Positions 1 to 8,780 of a stretch of DNA of 64,000 nucleotides are shown here, piece after piece. The position numbers were made by a program, and so were the translations under genes. Below the pieces are notes generated by a model that did no database searches, was not told the DNA's origin, and was given only the letters and a program-made list of their open reading frames with translations. Every line of letters starts with the position of its first letter. The first letter of the stretch is position 1. The stretch is taken from positions 4,464,001-4,528,000 of the forward strand of contig NZ_CP065373.1 of the NCBI RefSeq assembly GCF_015710575.1, given 5' to 3'. This DNA comes from Mycolicibacterium mengxianglii. Its GTDB lineage: Bacteria; Actinomycetota; Actinomycetes; Mycobacteriales; Mycobacteriaceae.

Positions 1-426
1 GCGCTGTGCAGCTTCAACCCGGTGTACGGGCAGGGCATGTCGGTGGCCGCGCTGGAGGCGCTGGCACTGCGGGACTGTTTGCGCAGCGGTGACGCCGCGC
101 TGAGCCGGCGGTTCTTTGCCGCGGCCGCCAAGCCGGTAGGCGTGGCATGGGAGCTGGCCCGCGGTAGCGACCTGACCATTCCCGGCGTGCAGGCGCCGCG
201 GACGCTGGGCACCCGGGTATCCGGGTGGTACACCGATCGGCTGGTGGCCACGTGCGGATCCGATCCGACGGTCCACGAAGCGTTCGCCCGGGTGACGAAC
301 CTGCTCGATCCGCCGTCGCGGTTGATGTCACCGTCGATTCTGCTACGGGTGCTGGGCTCGCGACGCAAGGCTGAGCGCGCCGTTCATACCGCCGACACCC
401 GCCGAGCCGCCGTCGGCCAGGAGTAG
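1..426 (+). CDS. FAD-dependent monooxygenase/oxidoreductase, C-terminal part
   Basis: The reading frame is open from the first base and ends at TAG; the N-terminal part lies outside the window. The visible 141 residues open with NPVYGQGMSVAALEA, the C-terminal flavin-contacting motif of FAD-binding aromatic hydroxylase/squalene-epoxidase-like proteins (NPxxGqGmn). The following helices resemble the tail of such monooxygenases. The substrate cannot be told from this part. It converges on the nitronate monooxygenase gene, with about 40 bp between the stops. The family call is sound; the specific function is unknown. Confidence 0.7.
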   Translation, partial: ALCSFNPVYGQGMSVAALEALALRDCLRSGDAALSRRFFAAAAKPVGVAWELARGSDLTIPGVQAPRTLGTRVSGWYTDRLVATCGSDPTVHEAFARVTNLLDPPSRLMSPSILLRVLGSRRKAERAVHTADTRRAAVGQE

Positions 427-467
427 CCGCCGGCGCGTCATCCCGCGCGGTACTGGCGCGGAGCTTT

Positions 468-1586
468 TCAGTCCGCCAGTGAGGCACCGAGCCGCTCGGC
501 GGCCGCGACGTAATCCTCGATGAACTCCAGCACCACCTCGCGTGCCGGTTTGACCTTGTTCATCAGGCCGACGCCCTGGCCGACGAAGTAGGTGGCCAGC
601 GCCTGCGCACCGGGGTGGCCCTGCGCGGCGAGTTTGTCGATACGGCGCAGCACCGGTTCGACGAGCATGTTCTGCAGGGGCAGCGGCAGCGGTTTCTGGC
701 CGTCGGCAGTGGGCTGCCACGCCTTGGTCCAGTCCGAGACCAGCTGACGCGCCGGCTTTCCCGTGCGGCCCATCGAGCGCACGGTGTCGCGGGAGGTCGC
801 CGCCAGCATCTTCTGCACGGTGTACGGCGCGGTCTCGGCCTCCTCCGTGGTCAGCCACACCGAACCTGTCCATGCACCGGCGGCGCCCATCGCGACGCAG
901 GCGGCCATCTGCCGGCCGGTCACGATGCCGCCGGCAGCCAGCACGGGAACGTCGGGACCGACGGCCTCGATCACCTCGGGGACCAGCACCAGCGTCGACA
1001 CCTCACCGGTGTGTCCGCCCGCCTCGGTGCCCTGAGCGATGATCACGTCGACCCCGGCCTTGACCTGTTTGACGGCGTGCTCGCGGGCCCCGACCAGCGC
1101 GGCCACCGGCACGCCGCTGCTGGCGCCGGCCTCGATCATGTACGGCGGCGGCACCCCCAGCGCGTTGGCCATCAGTTTGATCGGGTGCCGCAGCGCCACC
1201 TCGAGCAACTGTTCACCGGTGTCGCCGGACAGATTGGCGTTGCCGACCTTGGGCTTGTCGTCAACCGGAATATCGTGTGCGGCAAGAAGTTCGGTGACGA
1301 AGGTGCGGTACTGCTGGGGTATGCGGTCGACCAGCTGCCCGGTGGACAGCGATTCGCCTTTGCCCTCGAATTTGGCGGGCACGATGATGTCGACGCCGTA
1401 GGGCTTGCCGCGCACCTCGTCGTCGATCCACGCCAGTTCCTGCTCGAGCTGATCGGGGCGGTAGGCGGTACCGCCCAGCACGCCGAAGCCGCCGGCATTG
1501 GTGACCGCAGCCACCACGTCGCGGCAATGACTGAACGCGAACAGTGGGAACTCGATGCCGAAACGGTCGCAGATCGGTGTCTTCAC
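468..1586 (-). CDS. Nitronate monooxygenase / NAD(P)H-dependent flavin oxidoreductase (2-nitropropane dioxygenase family)
   Basis: This FMN-binding TIM-barrel enzyme of about 372 residues oxidises alkyl nitronates or acts as a related flavin reductase. Family marks are GGFGVLGG near the N-terminus, QGTEAGGHTG about halfway (the nitronate monooxygenase signature region with its His) and VLAAGGI in the phosphate-binding strand. I chose the GTG at 1586 (VKTPICDRFGI), which matches the usual family N-terminus. A longer GTG start at 1607 is possible. Upstream lies a TTGACA-like -35 inside a perfect inverted repeat, so the gene probably has its own regulated promoter. The cytosolic location is inferred from the lack of a signal peptide. 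Confidence 0.85.
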   Translation of the reverse strand: MKTPICDRFGIEFPLFAFSHCRDVVAAVTNAGGFGVLGGTAYRPDQLEQELAWIDDEVRGKPYGVDIIVPAKFEGKGESLSTGQLVDRIPQQYRTFVTELLAAHDIPVDDKPKVGNANLSGDTGEQLLEVALRHPIKLMANALGVPPPYMIEAGASSGVPVAALVGAREHAVKQVKAGVDVIIAQGTEAGGHTGEVSTLVLVPEVIEAVGPDVPVLAAGGIVTGRQMAACVAMGAAGAWTGSVWLTTEEAETAPYTVQKMLAATSRDTVRSMGRTGKPARQLVSDWTKAWQPTADGQKPLPLPLQNMLVEPVLRRIDKLAAQGHPGAQALATYFVGQGVGLMNKVKPAREVVLEFIEDYVAAAERLGASLAD

Positions 1587-1607
1587 CGGATCAGTATTGC
1601 GGCACAC

Positions 1608-1625
1608 ACTTGACGCCTGTCAAGT
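1608..1625. promoter_or_regulatory. Inverted repeat over a TTGACA-type -35 element
   Basis: ACTTGAC and GTCAAGT form perfect 7-bp arms around GCCT. Read on the minus strand, the repeat contains TTGACA, a good -35, about 19 bp before AATACT, which stands 6 bases before the GTG at 1586. A dyad across a -35 suits a repressor operator for the nitronate monooxygenase gene. The protein that would bind is not known. Confidence 0.45.
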
Positions 1626-1642
1626 ACCTACCCGCCGCGACG

Positions 1643-2674
1643 TCAGTTGCGCAGCGGTGCGAAGGCGAATTCCGCCAACCCCTGTTCCGGTGAAACCGCC
1701 GCCCGGAACCCCAACGTCCGCTCCGCCCCCGCCGGCGAAGCCACGATATGGCGGACATCGCCACTGCGGTACTGCCCGGTGACCTCCGGAGCCGGCCCGC
1801 CGCGGGCCCGGCACACCAACTCGGCGACCTGGCGCATCGGAATCGGCCGACCGGAGCAGACATTGGCGGCCAGAAAACCATCACGCTCGGCTTCCACGGC
1901 CGCCACATTCGCCGCTGCCACATCGCTGACTTGCACAAAATCACGCATCTGCCCGCCGTCTTCGAAAACCCTTGGCGCCTGGCCATTTTCCAGTGCCGAG
2001 CGGAAGATAGCCGCCACCCCCGAGTACGGGGTATCGCGCGGCATGCCCGGGCCGTACACATTGTGATACCGCAGCGCCACAACCGATGCGCCCGTCGCCT
2101 CACTCCAGGCCAGCGCGTAATGCTCCTGGGCGGTCTTGCTCGCGGCATAGAGGCTGCGCGGCCGCAACGGTGCATCCTCCCCCACCAGCGTCCAGCCCAC
2201 CTGCTCGCCGCCGACGGGACAGCGATGCTCGAACATGCCGGCGTCCAGGTCAGCTCGCCGGCGCGGCAGCGGATCGACGGAACCGTGCACGGGGCAGGCG
2301 AACCCACCCTGTCCGTACACCACCATCGACGACGCCAGCACCAGGCGACGCACTCCGGCGGCGAACATCTGCGCCAACAACACCGTGGTGGCGTAATCGT
2401 TGTGCCTGCCATAGGCCGGGGCATCGGCCGCATCAACCCCCGCGCCGACCATCGCGGCCTGGTGACACACTACGTCGACGCCCGCCAACAGCGGTGCCAG
2501 CGTCTGCGCATCACCGACGTCGGCGTGCACCACCCCGCTCGGCAACTCGGCGCCGGCCCCGTGGGCCGCAGGCAGCAACAGGTCGAGGCCGATGACGTCG
2601 TGACCGCGTGCGGCCAGCGCGGCGCCGATCTCGCTGCCGATGAACCCCGCCGCGCCGGTCAGCAGCACCCTCAC
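1643..2674 (-). CDS. NAD-dependent epimerase/dehydratase (extended SDR, GalE-like)
   Basis: This protein of 343 residues starts [17 protein letters not shown], the Rossmann TGxxGxxG dinucleotide motif, and has the catalytic tyrosine and lysine in YAASKTAQEHY near residue 165. It probably acts on a nucleotide-linked sugar, as do the UDP-glucose 4-epimerase relatives annotated galE3 next to the phosphorylase in M. tuberculosis. The GTG start at 2674 overlaps the TGA of the upstream mtnP gene by four bases (GTGA), so translation is probably coupled. The substrate is not determined. Confidence 0.85.
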   Translation of the reverse strand: MRVLLTGAAGFIGSEIGAALAARGHDVIGLDLLLPAAHGAGAELPSGVVHADVGDAQTLAPLLAGVDVVCHQAAMVGAGVDAADAPAYGRHNDYATTVLLAQMFAAGVRRLVLASSMVVYGQGGFACPVHGSVDPLPRRRADLDAGMFEHRCPVGGEQVGWTLVGEDAPLRPRSLYAASKTAQEHYALAWSEATGASVVALRYHNVYGPGMPRDTPYSGVAAIFRSALENGQAPRVFEDGGQMRDFVQVSDVAAANVAAVEAERDGFLAANVCSGRPIPMRQVAELVCRARGGPAPEVTGQYRSGDVRHIVASPAGAERTLGFRAAVSPEQGLAEFAFAPLRN

Positions 2675-3447
2675 GGCAGGTCGATCGGCAGGTTCACACC
2701 CTCGTGCGGCAGACAGTGGGTACAGGTGCGTTCCGCCGGCACCGATTCGAGCGCTTCGCGCACCAGCTTCTTGAACGGGACCAGGCTGTTCTGGAATTCG
2801 GCAAAGACGTCGACCGCCTTGACCCCACTGCCGACCTCGACACCGGCATCCAGATCGGTCACCAAAGCAATTGCTGCGTAACACATCTCTAGCTCACGGG
2901 CGAGGACAGCCTCCGGATAGCCCGTCATGTTGATCAACGAGAACCCCTGGCGTGCATACCACTGGCTCTCCGCCCGGGTGGAGAAGCGCGGCCCCTCGAT
3001 CACCACCATCGTGCCGCCGTCCACCACGCCCGGCAGCTCGGCGACCGCGGCCCGCAGCTGCGGGCAGTACGGATCGGCGAAGCCGACGTGGATACCGCCG
3101 GAGTCGAAGTAGGTGGCGGGCCTCCCGCTGGTGCGGTCGACGAGCTGATCCGGCACCACCATCGCCCCGGGGCCCAGGTCGGCTGACAGGCTGCCGACCG
3201 CACAGGGGCCGAAGATCCGCCGCACCCCGAGCGAGCGCAGCGCCCACATGTTGGCGCGGTACGGGACGGTCTGTGGGGAGAACTCGTGCCGGGCGCCGTG
3301 ACGCGGCAGGAAAGCGACCTCGTGGTCGCCGACCACACCCACGGTGACGGCCGCGCTCGGCGCGCCGTAGGGGGTGTCGAGGCTGATGGTCCGGGCGTCG
3401 GTCCCGAAGAACGAGTAGAAACCGCTGCCGCCGATGACTCCGAGCAT
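2671..3447 (-). CDS. mtnP: S-methyl-5'-thioadenosine phosphorylase (purine nucleoside phosphorylase family)
   Basis: The 258-residue product begins [13 protein letters not shown], the phosphate-binding GGSGFY signature of the MTAP branch of the PNP/UDP phosphorylase family. It would split methylthioadenosine from polyamine metabolism into adenine and methylthioribose-1-phosphate. [10 protein letters not shown] and the [13 protein letters not shown] segment are further family marks. The ATG at 3447 is chosen because it places GGSGFY at residues 5-10; the open frame extends upstream without family similarity. It is divergent from menA and coupled to the downstream epimerase gene. MTA rather than inosine as substrate is inferred from the family. 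Confidence 0.9.
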   Translation of the reverse strand: MLGVIGGSGFYSFFGTDARTISLDTPYGAPSAAVTVGVVGDHEVAFLPRHGARHEFSPQTVPYRANMWALRSLGVRRIFGPCAVGSLSADLGPGAMVVPDQLVDRTSGRPATYFDSGGIHVGFADPYCPQLRAAVAELPGVVDGGTMVVIEGPRFSTRAESQWYARQGFSLINMTGYPEAVLARELEMCYAAIALVTDLDAGVEVGSGVKAVDVFAEFQNSLVPFKKLVREALESVPAERTCTHCLPHEGVNLPIDLP

Positions 3448-3554
3448 CGCTCCATTCTGGTGCATGGGGCCCACCACCCACCCAGGACGCTCAGGTCCGG
3501 GGCGCAGAAGCCCGCCGTCAGCCCGCCGGACCAGACCGTGGCACCATCGTCGAC

Positions 3555-4427
3555 ATGGCCACCGTCGCGCAATGGATCGAAGGCGCCCGTCCACGCACCC
3601 TGCCCAACGCGGTGGCACCTGTCATCGCCGGCACCGGCGCGGCCGCCTGGCTCGACGGTGCGGTGTGGTGGAAAGCGTTGCTGGCGTTGGTGGTGTCACT
3701 GGCGCTGATCGTCGGGGTGAATTACGCCAATGACTACTCCGACGGGATCCGCGGCACCGACGACGTGCGGGCCGGACCGCTGCGGCTGGTCGGCTCGAAG
3801 GTCGCCTCACCGCGCGCGGTGCTGACCGCCGCAGTGATCAGCCTGACGCTGGCCGCGCTGGCCGGGCTGGCCTTGGCAGTCGTCACCAATCCCTGGTTGA
3901 TCGCCGTCGGCTTGGTATGCCTGGCCGGCGCCTGGTTCTACACCGGCGGGTCAAAACCCTACGGCTACTTGGGTTTCGGCGAGATCGCGGTCTTCGTGTT
4001 CTTCGGCCTGGTGGCCGTGCTGGGCACCCAGTACACCCAGGCGCTGACTGTCGACTGGGTCGGGGCCACGCTGGCGGTGGCAATGGGTTGCCTGTCCTCG
4101 GCAGTTCTGGTGGCCAACAACCTGCGTGACATCCCCACCGACACCCAGTCCGGAAAAATCACGCTGGCGGTGCGCCTGGGCGACGGCCGCACCCGAACGC
4201 TGTTCGTGGTGCTGCTCGCACTGGCCGGGTTGGCCACGATCGTCCTGGCCGCCGCGACGCCGTTGGCCCTGGTCGGGTTCATCGCCGCGCCGCTGGCCAT
4301 CCGGGCGGCAGGCCCCGTGACAGGCAAAAAGGGCGGACCCGCCCTGATCCCCGTGCTACGCGACACCGGCCTCACCATGCTGGTGTGGTCGATCGCGGTG
4401 GCTGCTGCACTGACGCTGGGCGGCTAA
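3555..4427 (+). CDS. menA: 1,4-dihydroxy-2-naphthoate polyprenyltransferase
   Basis: MenA is an integral membrane UbiA-family prenyltransferase that attaches the polyprenyl chain to dihydroxynaphthoate to form demethylmenaquinone. The 290-residue protein has about eight to nine hydrophobic segments. It carries the Asp-rich Mg-diphosphate motif [15 protein letters not shown] followed by RAGPLRLV near residues 55-80, and a second polar motif NNLRDIPTD near residue 190. Menaquinone is the only respiratory quinone of mycobacteria. The stop overlaps the stop of the convergent zinc-ribbon gene by four bases. Confidence 0.95.
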   Translation: MATVAQWIEGARPRTLPNAVAPVIAGTGAAAWLDGAVWWKALLALVVSLALIVGVNYANDYSDGIRGTDDVRAGPLRLVGSKVASPRAVLTAAVISLTLAALAGLALAVVTNPWLIAVGLVCLAGAWFYTGGSKPYGYLGFGEIAVFVFFGLVAVLGTQYTQALTVDWVGATLAVAMGCLSSAVLVANNLRDIPTDTQSGKITLAVRLGDGRTRTLFVVLLALAGLATIVLAAATPLALVGFIAAPLAIRAAGPVTGKKGGPALIPVLRDTGLTMLVWSIAVAAALTLGG

Positions 4428-4678
4428 GCCCCCGCCGGCACCGGGTAACGATCGTTGACGTCAGCGTTGCTGTCCTTGCGCGCGCAGTGGGCGCAGCAGA
4501 AGATGCCCTCATCGGTCTCGATACCGTGCCCCAGGACCCGGCAGCCGCAGTGCACGCACTGCGGGGCCAGTTGCATCGCAGCGCATTCCACGCTGTCGAA
4601 CTTGGCCGTCCGCCCGTCGGGCCAGGTCACGGTGAAGGCTTTGTCGTAATCGTTGCCGCAGGTGTCGCAGATTGCCAT
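4424..4678 (-). CDS. Small zinc-ribbon-like hypothetical protein
   Basis: This protein of 84 residues has cysteines in metal-binding spacing: CDTC at residues 4-7, CVHCGC near residue 41 and CCAHC near residue 62. It has no membrane segment and no recognised catalytic domain. A strong Shine-Dalgarno (GAGGAG) lies just before the ATG. Cys pairs of this kind usually hold zinc, so a structural or regulatory role is likely, but no function can be assigned. Its TAG overlaps the TAA of menA on the other strand. Confidence 0.75.
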   Translation of the reverse strand: MAICDTCGNDYDKAFTVTWPDGRTAKFDSVECAAMQLAPQCVHCGCRVLGHGIETDEGIFCCAHCARKDSNADVNDRYPVPAGA

Positions 4679-4736
4679 CGGTGCTCCTCACTTCGGGACT
4701 CCGACATGGATAACCACCCGGCAAATTGCCAAACGC

Positions 4737-5783
4737 TCAGCTCTGCAGCGCCTGCAGCAGGCGGTCCAGGTCGTCGTCGGTGTTGTACAGATGGAACCCC
4801 ACCCGCACCGCCCCGGCACGCACCGCCGCGCGAATCCCCGCCCGTTGTAACTGTGCTGACACGTCGGCGACGCCGGTGGCACCCGCGACCGGGATCGACA
4901 CGATTGCCGACGCGACAGGCTCGAGCCCCAACTCGGCACGCAGCCGGTTCGCCAGCCCGACAGAGTGCGCGTGCACGGCGGCGCGGTCCAGGCCCGCCAG
5001 CCACGGCAGCGCGGCCCCGGCGCCGATGGCGCTCGCCCACGACGGCGAGGCGTCGTACCGCTTGGCGTCCGCCGCCAACCGCAACGGCAGGCCATACACC
5101 GTCGCCCACGGATTCTCCCCGGCGTACCAGTTTGCCGCCAGCGGCACCAGCCGGTCGATCACGCTGTCGCGCAGCGACATCCACGCCATCCCACGTGGAG
5201 CCAGCAGCCACTTGTAGGCACCGCCGACCGTCACATCCGCCCACGACAGGTCCACATCACACCAACCGAGGGCCTGCGTGACGTCGATGACGGTCATGGC
5301 GTCCCCCGCGTTGGCCCGCAGCGCCGTGCTGTCGAGTACGTTGCCGCTGGCCGACTGCACCAGGCTGACCGCCACCACGTCGAACTCCCCCGCCCGGCGC
5401 TCGAGCTCACCGGGCGCCAACTCGGTGACCGTCACCCCGCGCGCCGCGTGCGCCGCAAACGGGAAGCTGACACTGGTGAATTCACCCGCGAACGTCACCA
5501 CCCGGGCGCCGTCGGGCACCGCCGCGGCCACCAGCGCCAGGAGCGCGGAGACACTGCCGCCGATCGCCACCGCCGACGCGGGCACCCCCACCAAGGCGGC
5601 GTATCCGGCCCGGCCCGCCTCCACGTCGGCATCGAAGTCCGGGGCGTACACCGCGCCCTGCTGCCAGGCGTCGACGTGGCCACGAACCGCGTCGACGACG
5701 AAACCCGGAGGTAGGCCCACCGTCGGCGAGTTCAGATAGCCGTCGGCGCCGTCGAACTCAGCACCGAACGCGGCCCGTGGCAC
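4737..5783 (-). CDS. Class V aminotransferase / cysteine-desulfurase-like PLP enzyme
   Basis: This is a fold-type I PLP protein of 348 residues. The Schiff-base lysine lies in GGAYKWLLAPRGMAWM near residue 188, preceded by the cofactor-contacting IDVTQALGW region. There is no clear cysteine in the position used by group I desulfurases, so it could be an isomerase, lyase or aminotransferase rather than an NFS-type enzyme. The start is the GTG at 5783, two bases after the stop of the upstream DUF4229 gene, so the pair is co-transcribed. The substrate is unknown. Confidence 0.8.
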   Translation of the reverse strand: MPRAAFGAEFDGADGYLNSPTVGLPPGFVVDAVRGHVDAWQQGAVYAPDFDADVEAGRAGYAALVGVPASAVAIGGSVSALLALVAAAVPDGARVVTFAGEFTSVSFPFAAHAARGVTVTELAPGELERRAGEFDVVAVSLVQSASGNVLDSTALRANAGDAMTVIDVTQALGWCDVDLSWADVTVGGAYKWLLAPRGMAWMSLRDSVIDRLVPLAANWYAGENPWATVYGLPLRLAADAKRYDASPSWASAIGAGAALPWLAGLDRAAVHAHSVGLANRLRAELGLEPVASAIVSIPVAGATGVADVSAQLQRAGIRAAVRAGAVRVGFHLYNTDDDLDRLLQALQS

Positions 5784-5785
5784 GG

Positions 5786-6088
5786 CTACGAAGAACCGTC
5801 GCCGCGTAGCCGGGACTGAAGCTGCGCGCGGTCGCGTCTACGGCGCTCGTCGACGGCGGCGATGCTGGCGGTGGCGCGCCGACGCAGCGGAGCAAACAAC
5901 CAGATGCCGAGGGGCAGCGCGATCACGATCGCGAACAGCAGGGCGATCACCACCGGGAACTCGCCGATTCCCAGCGCCCGCGCCCCGAAGAAAATGACGG
6001 CAGCCAGCACCCCGACCAACAGCAACCGGGCAACCAAGTACGCCAGCACGTCGGCCACCATCCGACCCGTCTGGGGCTTTTCGACCAT
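5786..6088 (-). CDS. DUF4229-type small membrane protein
   Basis: This 100-residue protein has two hydrophobic helices (about residues 14-35 and 40-60) and a very basic cytoplasmic tail rich in Arg (RRRRDRAQLQSRL). That arrangement is typical of the actinobacterial DUF4229 family; Rv0531 of M. tuberculosis is similar. The ATG at 6088 is favoured because TAAGCT lies seven bases before it, the layout of a leaderless mycobacterial promoter. The longer frame to 6124 lacks that support. Function is unknown. Confidence 0.75.
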   Translation of the reverse strand: MVEKPQTGRMVADVLAYLVARLLLVGVLAAVIFFGARALGIGEFPVVIALLFAIVIALPLGIWLFAPLRRRATASIAAVDERRRRDRAQLQSRLRGDGSS

Positions 6089-6135
6089 GAACTCGAGCTT
6101 ACCGACGGGCGTATATTGGACCAAGGAGGTTATTC

Positions 6136-6300
6136 GTGTCGTTCCTGGTCCTCATACTTCTACTCGCCGCAGCGGTGTACGTCGGCTGGCGCGTCGTCAA
6201 GGCTCGCGCGGACCGTCCGAAGCGCCGCACCATCGGGCCTGACGACGATCCGGAGTTCCTGTGGCGCCTCAACCATCCGGATAACAAACCGCGCTCCTAG
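6136..6300 (+). CDS. Small single-span membrane protein (54 aa)
   Basis: A GTG start with a near-perfect AGGAGG Shine-Dalgarno six bases upstream opens a 54-residue frame. It begins VSFLVLILLLAAAVYVGWRV, one transmembrane helix, followed by a basic then acidic tail ending NHPDNKPRS. The size and position match the conserved M. tuberculosis Rv0530A product as I recall it. It is transcribed away from DUF4229 and towards the ParA-like gene. No function is known. Confidence 0.75.
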   Translation: MSFLVLILLLAAAVYVGWRVVKARADRPKRRTIGPDDDPEFLWRLNHPDNKPRS

Positions 6301-6307
6301 GTAGCCG

Positions 6308-7744
6308 TCACCGAACAGCGGAATCGCCGCCGCGATTCGCGGGGAATCCGTCCGCCACCACGGCAGCCAGGTCAAGAAGAGCCTCGCGGGTGTCGCGCCG
6401 CAGCAGATCCAGATTGATCTCGGCGCCCTCTTCCAGATGTGGGTCGAACGGGACCAGCCGCACCGCCCGGCAACGCCGGGAGAAGTGGTCGACGACCTTC
6501 TGGATGTCGATCTTGCCCGGACGTGGCCGCACCGCATTGATCACCGCGACCGAATTACGCACCAGGTCCTGGTGGCCGTGCGCCTCCAGCCAGTCCAGGG
6601 TCGCCGAAGCGCTACGGGCACCGTCGACCGAACCCGAGCTGACCACCACCAGGGTGTCGGCGCGGGCCAGCACGGCGGCCATCGCCGAGTGCATCAGACC
6701 GGTGCCGCAGTCGGTGAGCACCAGACTGTAGAACTTCTCCAGCACGTCCAGCGTCCGCGCGTAGTCGTCGGCGCTGAACGCCTCCGACACCGCCGGATCA
6801 GTTTCCGATGCCAGCACCTCGAGCCGGCTCGGCCCCTGCGAGGTGTAGGTGCGGATGTCGCTGTAGCGGTCGATACGTCCGGCGTCACGCAGCAGATCGC
6901 GCACCGTCGCCGCGGTCTGCAACGGCACCTTCTGACTCAACGTGCCGCGGTCGGGGTTGGCATCCACCGCGATGACCCGGTCCCCGCGCACCGCAGCGAA
7001 GGTCGAGCCCAGGGTGGCGGTGATGGTCGTCTTACCGACGCCGCCCTTGAGTGAGACCACGGCGATGCGGTAGCACCCCGCCAACGGTTGATTGACGTGT
7101 GCGATGAGGTTGTTGCGATGTACGTCTCTGGGGCTCTCACCGACGTTGATCAGCTTGCCCGACATCACATAGAGGGCACGCCGCCAACCGCTGGACGGCG
7201 CGGGCTTGACCTGACGCAGCAGCGACGTGGTGGACAGGTCCGGATACGGGGTCTGCGGCACCTCCGGCCGGTACTGCGCCGGCGGCGGCGGGGCAGGCTC
7301 GTCGTGATAGTCCGGCGGCGGCGGGGCGCTCGGCGGGGAGAAGTACTCGGGCCGCGGCGGGAATTGCTCCCGGATGCCGGTCGGCGGGGTCTGCGAAGTC
7401 CATTCCGGTGGTGGCGGCGGGTTCCAGCGCGGCGGCGGGGCGGAGGGCAGCCCGGTCGGTTCACTGAACCGCTGCTCGGAGCGGAAGCCGGACAGCGGGC
7501 GGGGCGGGCCGTCGCTGACCGCGGGTGTGCCGTAACCCGGCGTGTGGAACTCGGCGTAGTTCGACGGCGGCTCGGCTGTCTCGGGCACCGCGGTCTCGTC
7601 GAGCGACTGCTGGCTGATGGCCTCGGTGTGATCGTCGAACCACGACGGCGGGTCGATGTTCTCCCGATTGTCGTGGCCGCTGTTTTCGCCACTGTTTTCA
7701 CGGCCATGGCGGCCCTCGGCACTGTGCGCCGGTTGGTCAGTCAT
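6308..7744 (-). CDS. ParA/MinD-like ATPase with long proline-rich N-terminus (Rv0530/EspI-like)
   Basis: The 478-residue protein has two parts. Residues 1 to about 190 are disordered and rich in Pro, Ser and acidic residues. The C-terminal half is a deviant Walker A ATPase with SLKGGVGKTTITATLG near residue 230, a switch region with VDANPDRGTLSQK, and LTDCGTGLMHSAM. This layout resembles EspI of ESX secretion and Rv0530. The gene follows ccsB in the same direction after 46 bp, as in M. tuberculosis. Its place suggests a link with cytochrome maturation or membrane partitioning, but that is inference. Confidence 0.85.
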   Translation of the reverse strand: MTDQPAHSAEGRHGRENSGENSGHDNRENIDPPSWFDDHTEAISQQSLDETAVPETAEPPSNYAEFHTPGYGTPAVSDGPPRPLSGFRSEQRFSEPTGLPSAPPPRWNPPPPPEWTSQTPPTGIREQFPPRPEYFSPPSAPPPPDYHDEPAPPPPAQYRPEVPQTPYPDLSTTSLLRQVKPAPSSGWRRALYVMSGKLINVGESPRDVHRNNLIAHVNQPLAGCYRIAVVSLKGGVGKTTITATLGSTFAAVRGDRVIAVDANPDRGTLSQKVPLQTAATVRDLLRDAGRIDRYSDIRTYTSQGPSRLEVLASETDPAVSEAFSADDYARTLDVLEKFYSLVLTDCGTGLMHSAMAAVLARADTLVVVSSGSVDGARSASATLDWLEAHGHQDLVRNSVAVINAVRPRPGKIDIQKVVDHFSRRCRAVRLVPFDPHLEEGAEINLDLLRRDTREALLDLAAVVADGFPANRGGDSAVR

Positions 7745-7790
7745 CGCATTCCCCTTACCAGTTCGGCGGTCAGAATCGGACAGCTCAGGC

Positions 7791-8780
7791 TCAGCTCACT
7801 CCTGCGTAGGAGTGCAGGCCCACCGTCACCAGGTTGATGAAGAACAAGTTGAACACCATCGCCACGAAGCCGACGACGTTGATCCACGCCGCTTTGCGGT
7901 CGCGCCAGCCGGCCGTCGACCGGGCATGCAGGTACGCCGCGTACACCACCCAGGCGATGAACGACACCGTCTCCTTGGGGTCCCAGCCCCAGTACCGACC
8001 CCACGCTTCCTCGGCCCAGATGGCGCCGAAGATCACCCCGAACCCGAACACCGGGAACGCGAAGATGGTGGTGCGGTAAGCGATGCGGTCCAGCGTCTGG
8101 GCATCCGGCAGCCGGGACACGACGCGTCCCAGCACCCCGTCGGAGGTGAGCTGGCCGAACCGCGACATCTTGAGCAGGAACAGGATGCTGGCCACCCCGG
8201 CGACCAGGAACACCCCCGAGCCCAGGCTGACCACCGACACGTGGATCGGCAGCCAGTACGACTGCAGGGCCGGCATCACCGGGGCGGCGTGACTGTAGAG
8301 CCACTTGCCGGACACCGTGAGCAGGATCAGCACCGGGACCAGCACGAACACCCACAGCGAGCGGAACTGCGGGCGGCGGAGCACCACCGCGGCGGCGACC
8401 AGCCCACAGAAACTCGTCAGGTTGATGAACTCGTACATGTTGCCCCAGGGCGCCCTCGCCGTGGACAGGCCGCGCAGCACGATGCAGCCCAGCAGCGCCG
8501 CGATGCCGACATAAACCAGCGCGATCCCGGCGCGGCCGATGCGTTCATCGAACGGCCGTCCCGGGGTGTCGGTGACGACGCCGGGCCGGTCACTGTCGGC
8601 AGTCACGGAGCTCATCTGGGATCCGGCGGCCACCAGTTCACGCTCGGTCACCTTGCGGCCCCGGGTGTAGGCCAGTTCGACGGCCAACAGCAGCAGTGCG
8701 ACAACCAGCACCACGATCGACGACGTGAAGGCCCAGTCGGAGAACCGAGCCAGCTCGATATCGACGTGATCGGTGTTCAT
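7791..8780 (-). CDS. ccsB: Cytochrome c biogenesis protein, heme handling (CcsA/ResC type)
   Basis: The 329-residue polytopic membrane protein carries the tryptophan-rich WWD heme-binding motif EEAWGRYWGWDPKETVSF near residue 265, with conserved histidines in flanking helices. With ResB it forms the system II heme exporter/cytochrome c synthase that joins heme to CXXCH apocytochromes outside the membrane. The ATG at 8780 shares one base with the TGA of resB (TGATG), so translation is coupled. The name varies (ccsA, ccsB or resC) by organism. Confidence 0.93.
   Translation of the reverse strand: MNTDHVDIELARFSDWAFTSSIVVLVVALLLLAVELAYTRGRKVTERELVAAGSQMSSVTADSDRPGVVTDTPGRPFDERIGRAGIALVYVGIAALLGCIVLRGLSTARAPWGNMYEFINLTSFCGLVAAAVVLRRPQFRSLWVFVLVPVLILLTVSGKWLYSHAAPVMPALQSYWLPIHVSVVSLGSGVFLVAGVASILFLLKMSRFGQLTSDGVLGRVVSRLPDAQTLDRIAYRTTIFAFPVFGFGVIFGAIWAEEAWGRYWGWDPKETVSFIAWVVYAAYLHARSTAGWRDRKAAWINVVGFVAMVFNLFFINLVTVGLHSYAGVS

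Noticed and set aside
14..487. Long minus-strand frame antisense to the FAD monooxygenase end
   Set aside because: Arg/Pro/Ala-rich translation without motifs; a GC-bias shadow of the plus-strand gene.
615..1613. 332-codon plus-strand frame over the nitronate monooxygenase gene
   Set aside because: Composition is that of an antisense frame (His/Arg/Gly-rich) and the minus-strand frame has clear family motifs.
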